Source: Nocardia kruczakiae NBRC 101016
GTDB lineage: Bacteria > Actinomycetota > Actinomycetes > Mycobacteriales > Mycobacteriaceae
Direction of reading: 5' to 3'
Assembly (NCBI RefSeq): GCF_001612965.1
Contig: NZ_BDBL01000065.1
Span: 1-36,062, forward strand
Length of the DNA: 36,062 nt
Position 1 is the first letter of the stretch. Each line of letters opens with the position of its first letter. The notes under the pieces are model-generated. The model was not told the DNA's origin, made no database searches, and was given only the letters and a program-made list of their open reading frames with translations. Both the position numbers and the translations under genes were made by a program. Below, piece after piece: positions 35,142 to 36,062 of this stretch.

Positions 35142-36062
35142 ACATGTTCGGCCGTGGAGATCATCGATCCGATCATGACTCCGAGCGGGACGACACCGAC
35201 TACGGCGATTCCTATTACGGCGAGGGATACGCCGAAGGCGGCTACCGGACCGGGACGCACCGGGCACCGGATCTGGGGGACGGGGGAGAGTACGGCGAAT
35301 CCGGCTACGCCACCGGCTATTCCGAGCCGGAGTACCCGGGCGGGCGCACCGGGGGGCGGCACGGCCGCGCGGAGCCGGACCACGAGACGACTCCGCCCGG
35401 ATACGGGTCGCCCGGCCGATCGGTGCCTCCGCCGTATCCCGGCGGGCGACCGGACCCGTACGAGACGGGCACGCACGCACGAGTCCCGAGGCGCCCCGGG
35501 ACTCCGCCGCGCGGTGAGGCGCCGGCCCGTCCGCCGCGGCGCGCGCCGGGCGGACCGCGGCCGGATCTGCCGCCGGCGGACGGAGATATGGACGACACCG
35601 GGCCCATTCCGCGGATCCCGCCCGGCCCGCTGCCTCCGCGGCATGCGGGCGGCACGGGTGCGATTCCGCGCGTACCCGGCGGCCCGGCGGGTACGGGCGC
35701 GATGCCACGTATGCCCGGCGGACCGGGCGGCACGGGTGCGACCCCGCATGTCCCCGGCGGCCCGGTCGGTAGCGGTGCGACCCGGCGCGTCCCGGGCGGT
35801 CCGGCGGGAACCGGTGCGACGCCGCGGATTCCGAGTGGTCCGGCCGGCACCGGGGCCACACCGCGTATCCCCGGCGGACCGCGCGACACCGGGGCGGTCC
35901 CGCGCAATCCCGGCCCGCCGGCCGGTACGGGCCCGACGTGGCGCAATCCTCCGGGGCCGGACGGCACGGGTGCCGTGCCGCGGCTTCCCGGCGCAGCGCC
36001 CGGACCGGTAGGGCCGGTGACCGGAGCGGTCCGGCGGATTCCGCCCGGCCCGAACCCGGCAG
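35138..36062 (+). CDS. Repeat-rich protein in the DUF3710 position (3' end outside window)
   Basis: The frame is open from ATG 35138 (overlapping the dut stop, with GGGGAGG upstream) to the window edge, giving 308 residues without a stop. The N-terminus MNMFGRGDHRSDHDSERDD resembles the charged start of DUF3710 proteins, and dut followed by a DUF3710 gene is the conserved order (Rv2697c-Rv2696c). The next part is Gly/Tyr/Glu-rich (YGDSYYGEGYAEGGYRTG), then Pro/Arg-rich, then a tandem array of a 13-residue unit of the form TGAxPRxPGGPAG, nine full copies plus degenerate copies on both sides. No DUF3710 core is reached before the edge, so the family call rests on position and the first residues. 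Normal DUF3710 proteins are about 230-280 residues, so the extension is exceptionally long. The sequence should be disordered. Confidence 0.75.
   Translation, partial: MNMFGRGDHRSDHDSERDDTDYGDSYYGEGYAEGGYRTGTHRAPDLGDGGEYGESGYATGYSEPEYPGGRTGGRHGRAEPDHETTPPGYGSPGRSVPPPYPGGRPDPYETGTHARVPRRPGTPPRGEAPARPPRRAPGGPRPDLPPADGDMDDTGPIPRIPPGPLPPRHAGGTGAIPRVPGGPAGTGAMPRMPGGPGGTGATPHVPGGPVGSGATRRVPGGPAGTGATPRIPSGPAGTGATPRIPGGPRDTGAVPRNPGPPAGTGPTWRNPPGPDGTGAVPRLPGAAPGPVGPVTGAVRRIPPGPNPA
35654..36004 (+). repeat. 39-bp tandem repeat array (nine units) within the DUF3710-position gene
   Basis: Nine consecutive 39-base units with starts at 35654, 35693, 35732, 35771, 35810, 35849, 35888, 35927 and 35966, all in frame. 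They encode TGAIPRVPGGPAG, TGAMPRMPGGPGG, TGATPHVPGGPVG, SGATRRVPGGPAG, TGATPRIPSGPAG, TGATPRIPGGPRD, TGAVPRNPGPPAG, TGPTWRNPPGPDG and TGAVPRLPGAAPG. Degenerate copies flank it (TGPIPRIPPGPLP from 35597 and TGAVRRIPPGPNP near the edge). Codon usage differs between copies, so the array is not a recent duplication. Confidence 0.92.

Noticed and set aside
35317..35967. Minus-strand repeat-containing open frame opposite the 39-bp array
   Set aside because: The 39-bp period keeps all frames open. The + strand frame has the ribosome binding site, the ATGA overlap with dut and the DUF3710-like start.

Overview
The window is high-GC actinobacterial chromosome, most likely Nocardia or a close relative. 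The gene order around sigA and sigB matches, as I remember it, the conserved mycobacterial block: sigB, a DUF3099 gene, a DUF3039 gene, yihY/brkB, then sigA, ppgK, suhB, cei, a DUF4193 gene, a DUF3093 gene, dut and a DUF3710-type gene, with the same relative strands. ideR followed directly by galE is the arrangement known from Corynebacterium. No tRNA, rRNA, CRISPR array, transposase or prophage gene was seen.

Layout. 3-2533: the end of a DUF4192 gene converges on the ideR-galE operon. 2786-9577: a forward group of acuC (deacetylase), a GNAT/acyl-CoA-synthetase fusion of the protein acetyltransferase (Pat) type, and ppc. This group lies between ideR and sigB, which are neighbours in mycobacteria. 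9780-15875: sigB, a DUF7059-like methyltransferase, DUF3099 and DUF3039 genes, a secreted esterase and a YihY membrane protein. 16058-28871: an accessory stretch where mycobacteria carry only a few small genes. It holds a DEAD/DEAH helicase, a divergent TetR/SDR pair, an SNF2 ATPase with a SWIM zinc-finger partner divergent from a second TetR gene, a DUF7455 protein, a DUF952 protein, a KhtT/KhtU-like K+/H+ antiporter pair, a rhomboid-like membrane protein, an MHYT-domain sensor and a CPA1 Na+/H+ antiporter. 28968-36062: the conserved sigA to dut block, ending in an unfinished gene with a long 13-residue tandem repeat.

How the genes work together. Housekeeping transcription (sigA), stress transcription (sigB, with an ECF-type promoter) and iron control (ideR) sit in one neighbourhood with carbon metabolism (ppc, ppgK, galE, suhB). 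acuC and the Pat-like gene overlap and look like a matched lysine acetylation/deacetylation pair. The two TetR genes each share a compact divergent control region with a target gene, and both regions contain visible repeated operator-like sequence. The KhtTU-like and CPA1 antiporters suggest pH and cation homeostasis.

An unusual number of genes (at least ten) start with GTG or ATG placed 6-8 bases after a -10-like hexamer with no ribosome binding site, which points to widespread leaderless transcription here. No single wholly new system stands out. The strongest candidates for follow-up are the repeat-bearing protein at the right edge, the acuC/Pat/ppc cassette, and the SNF2/SWIM/TetR unit with a probable CTG start.
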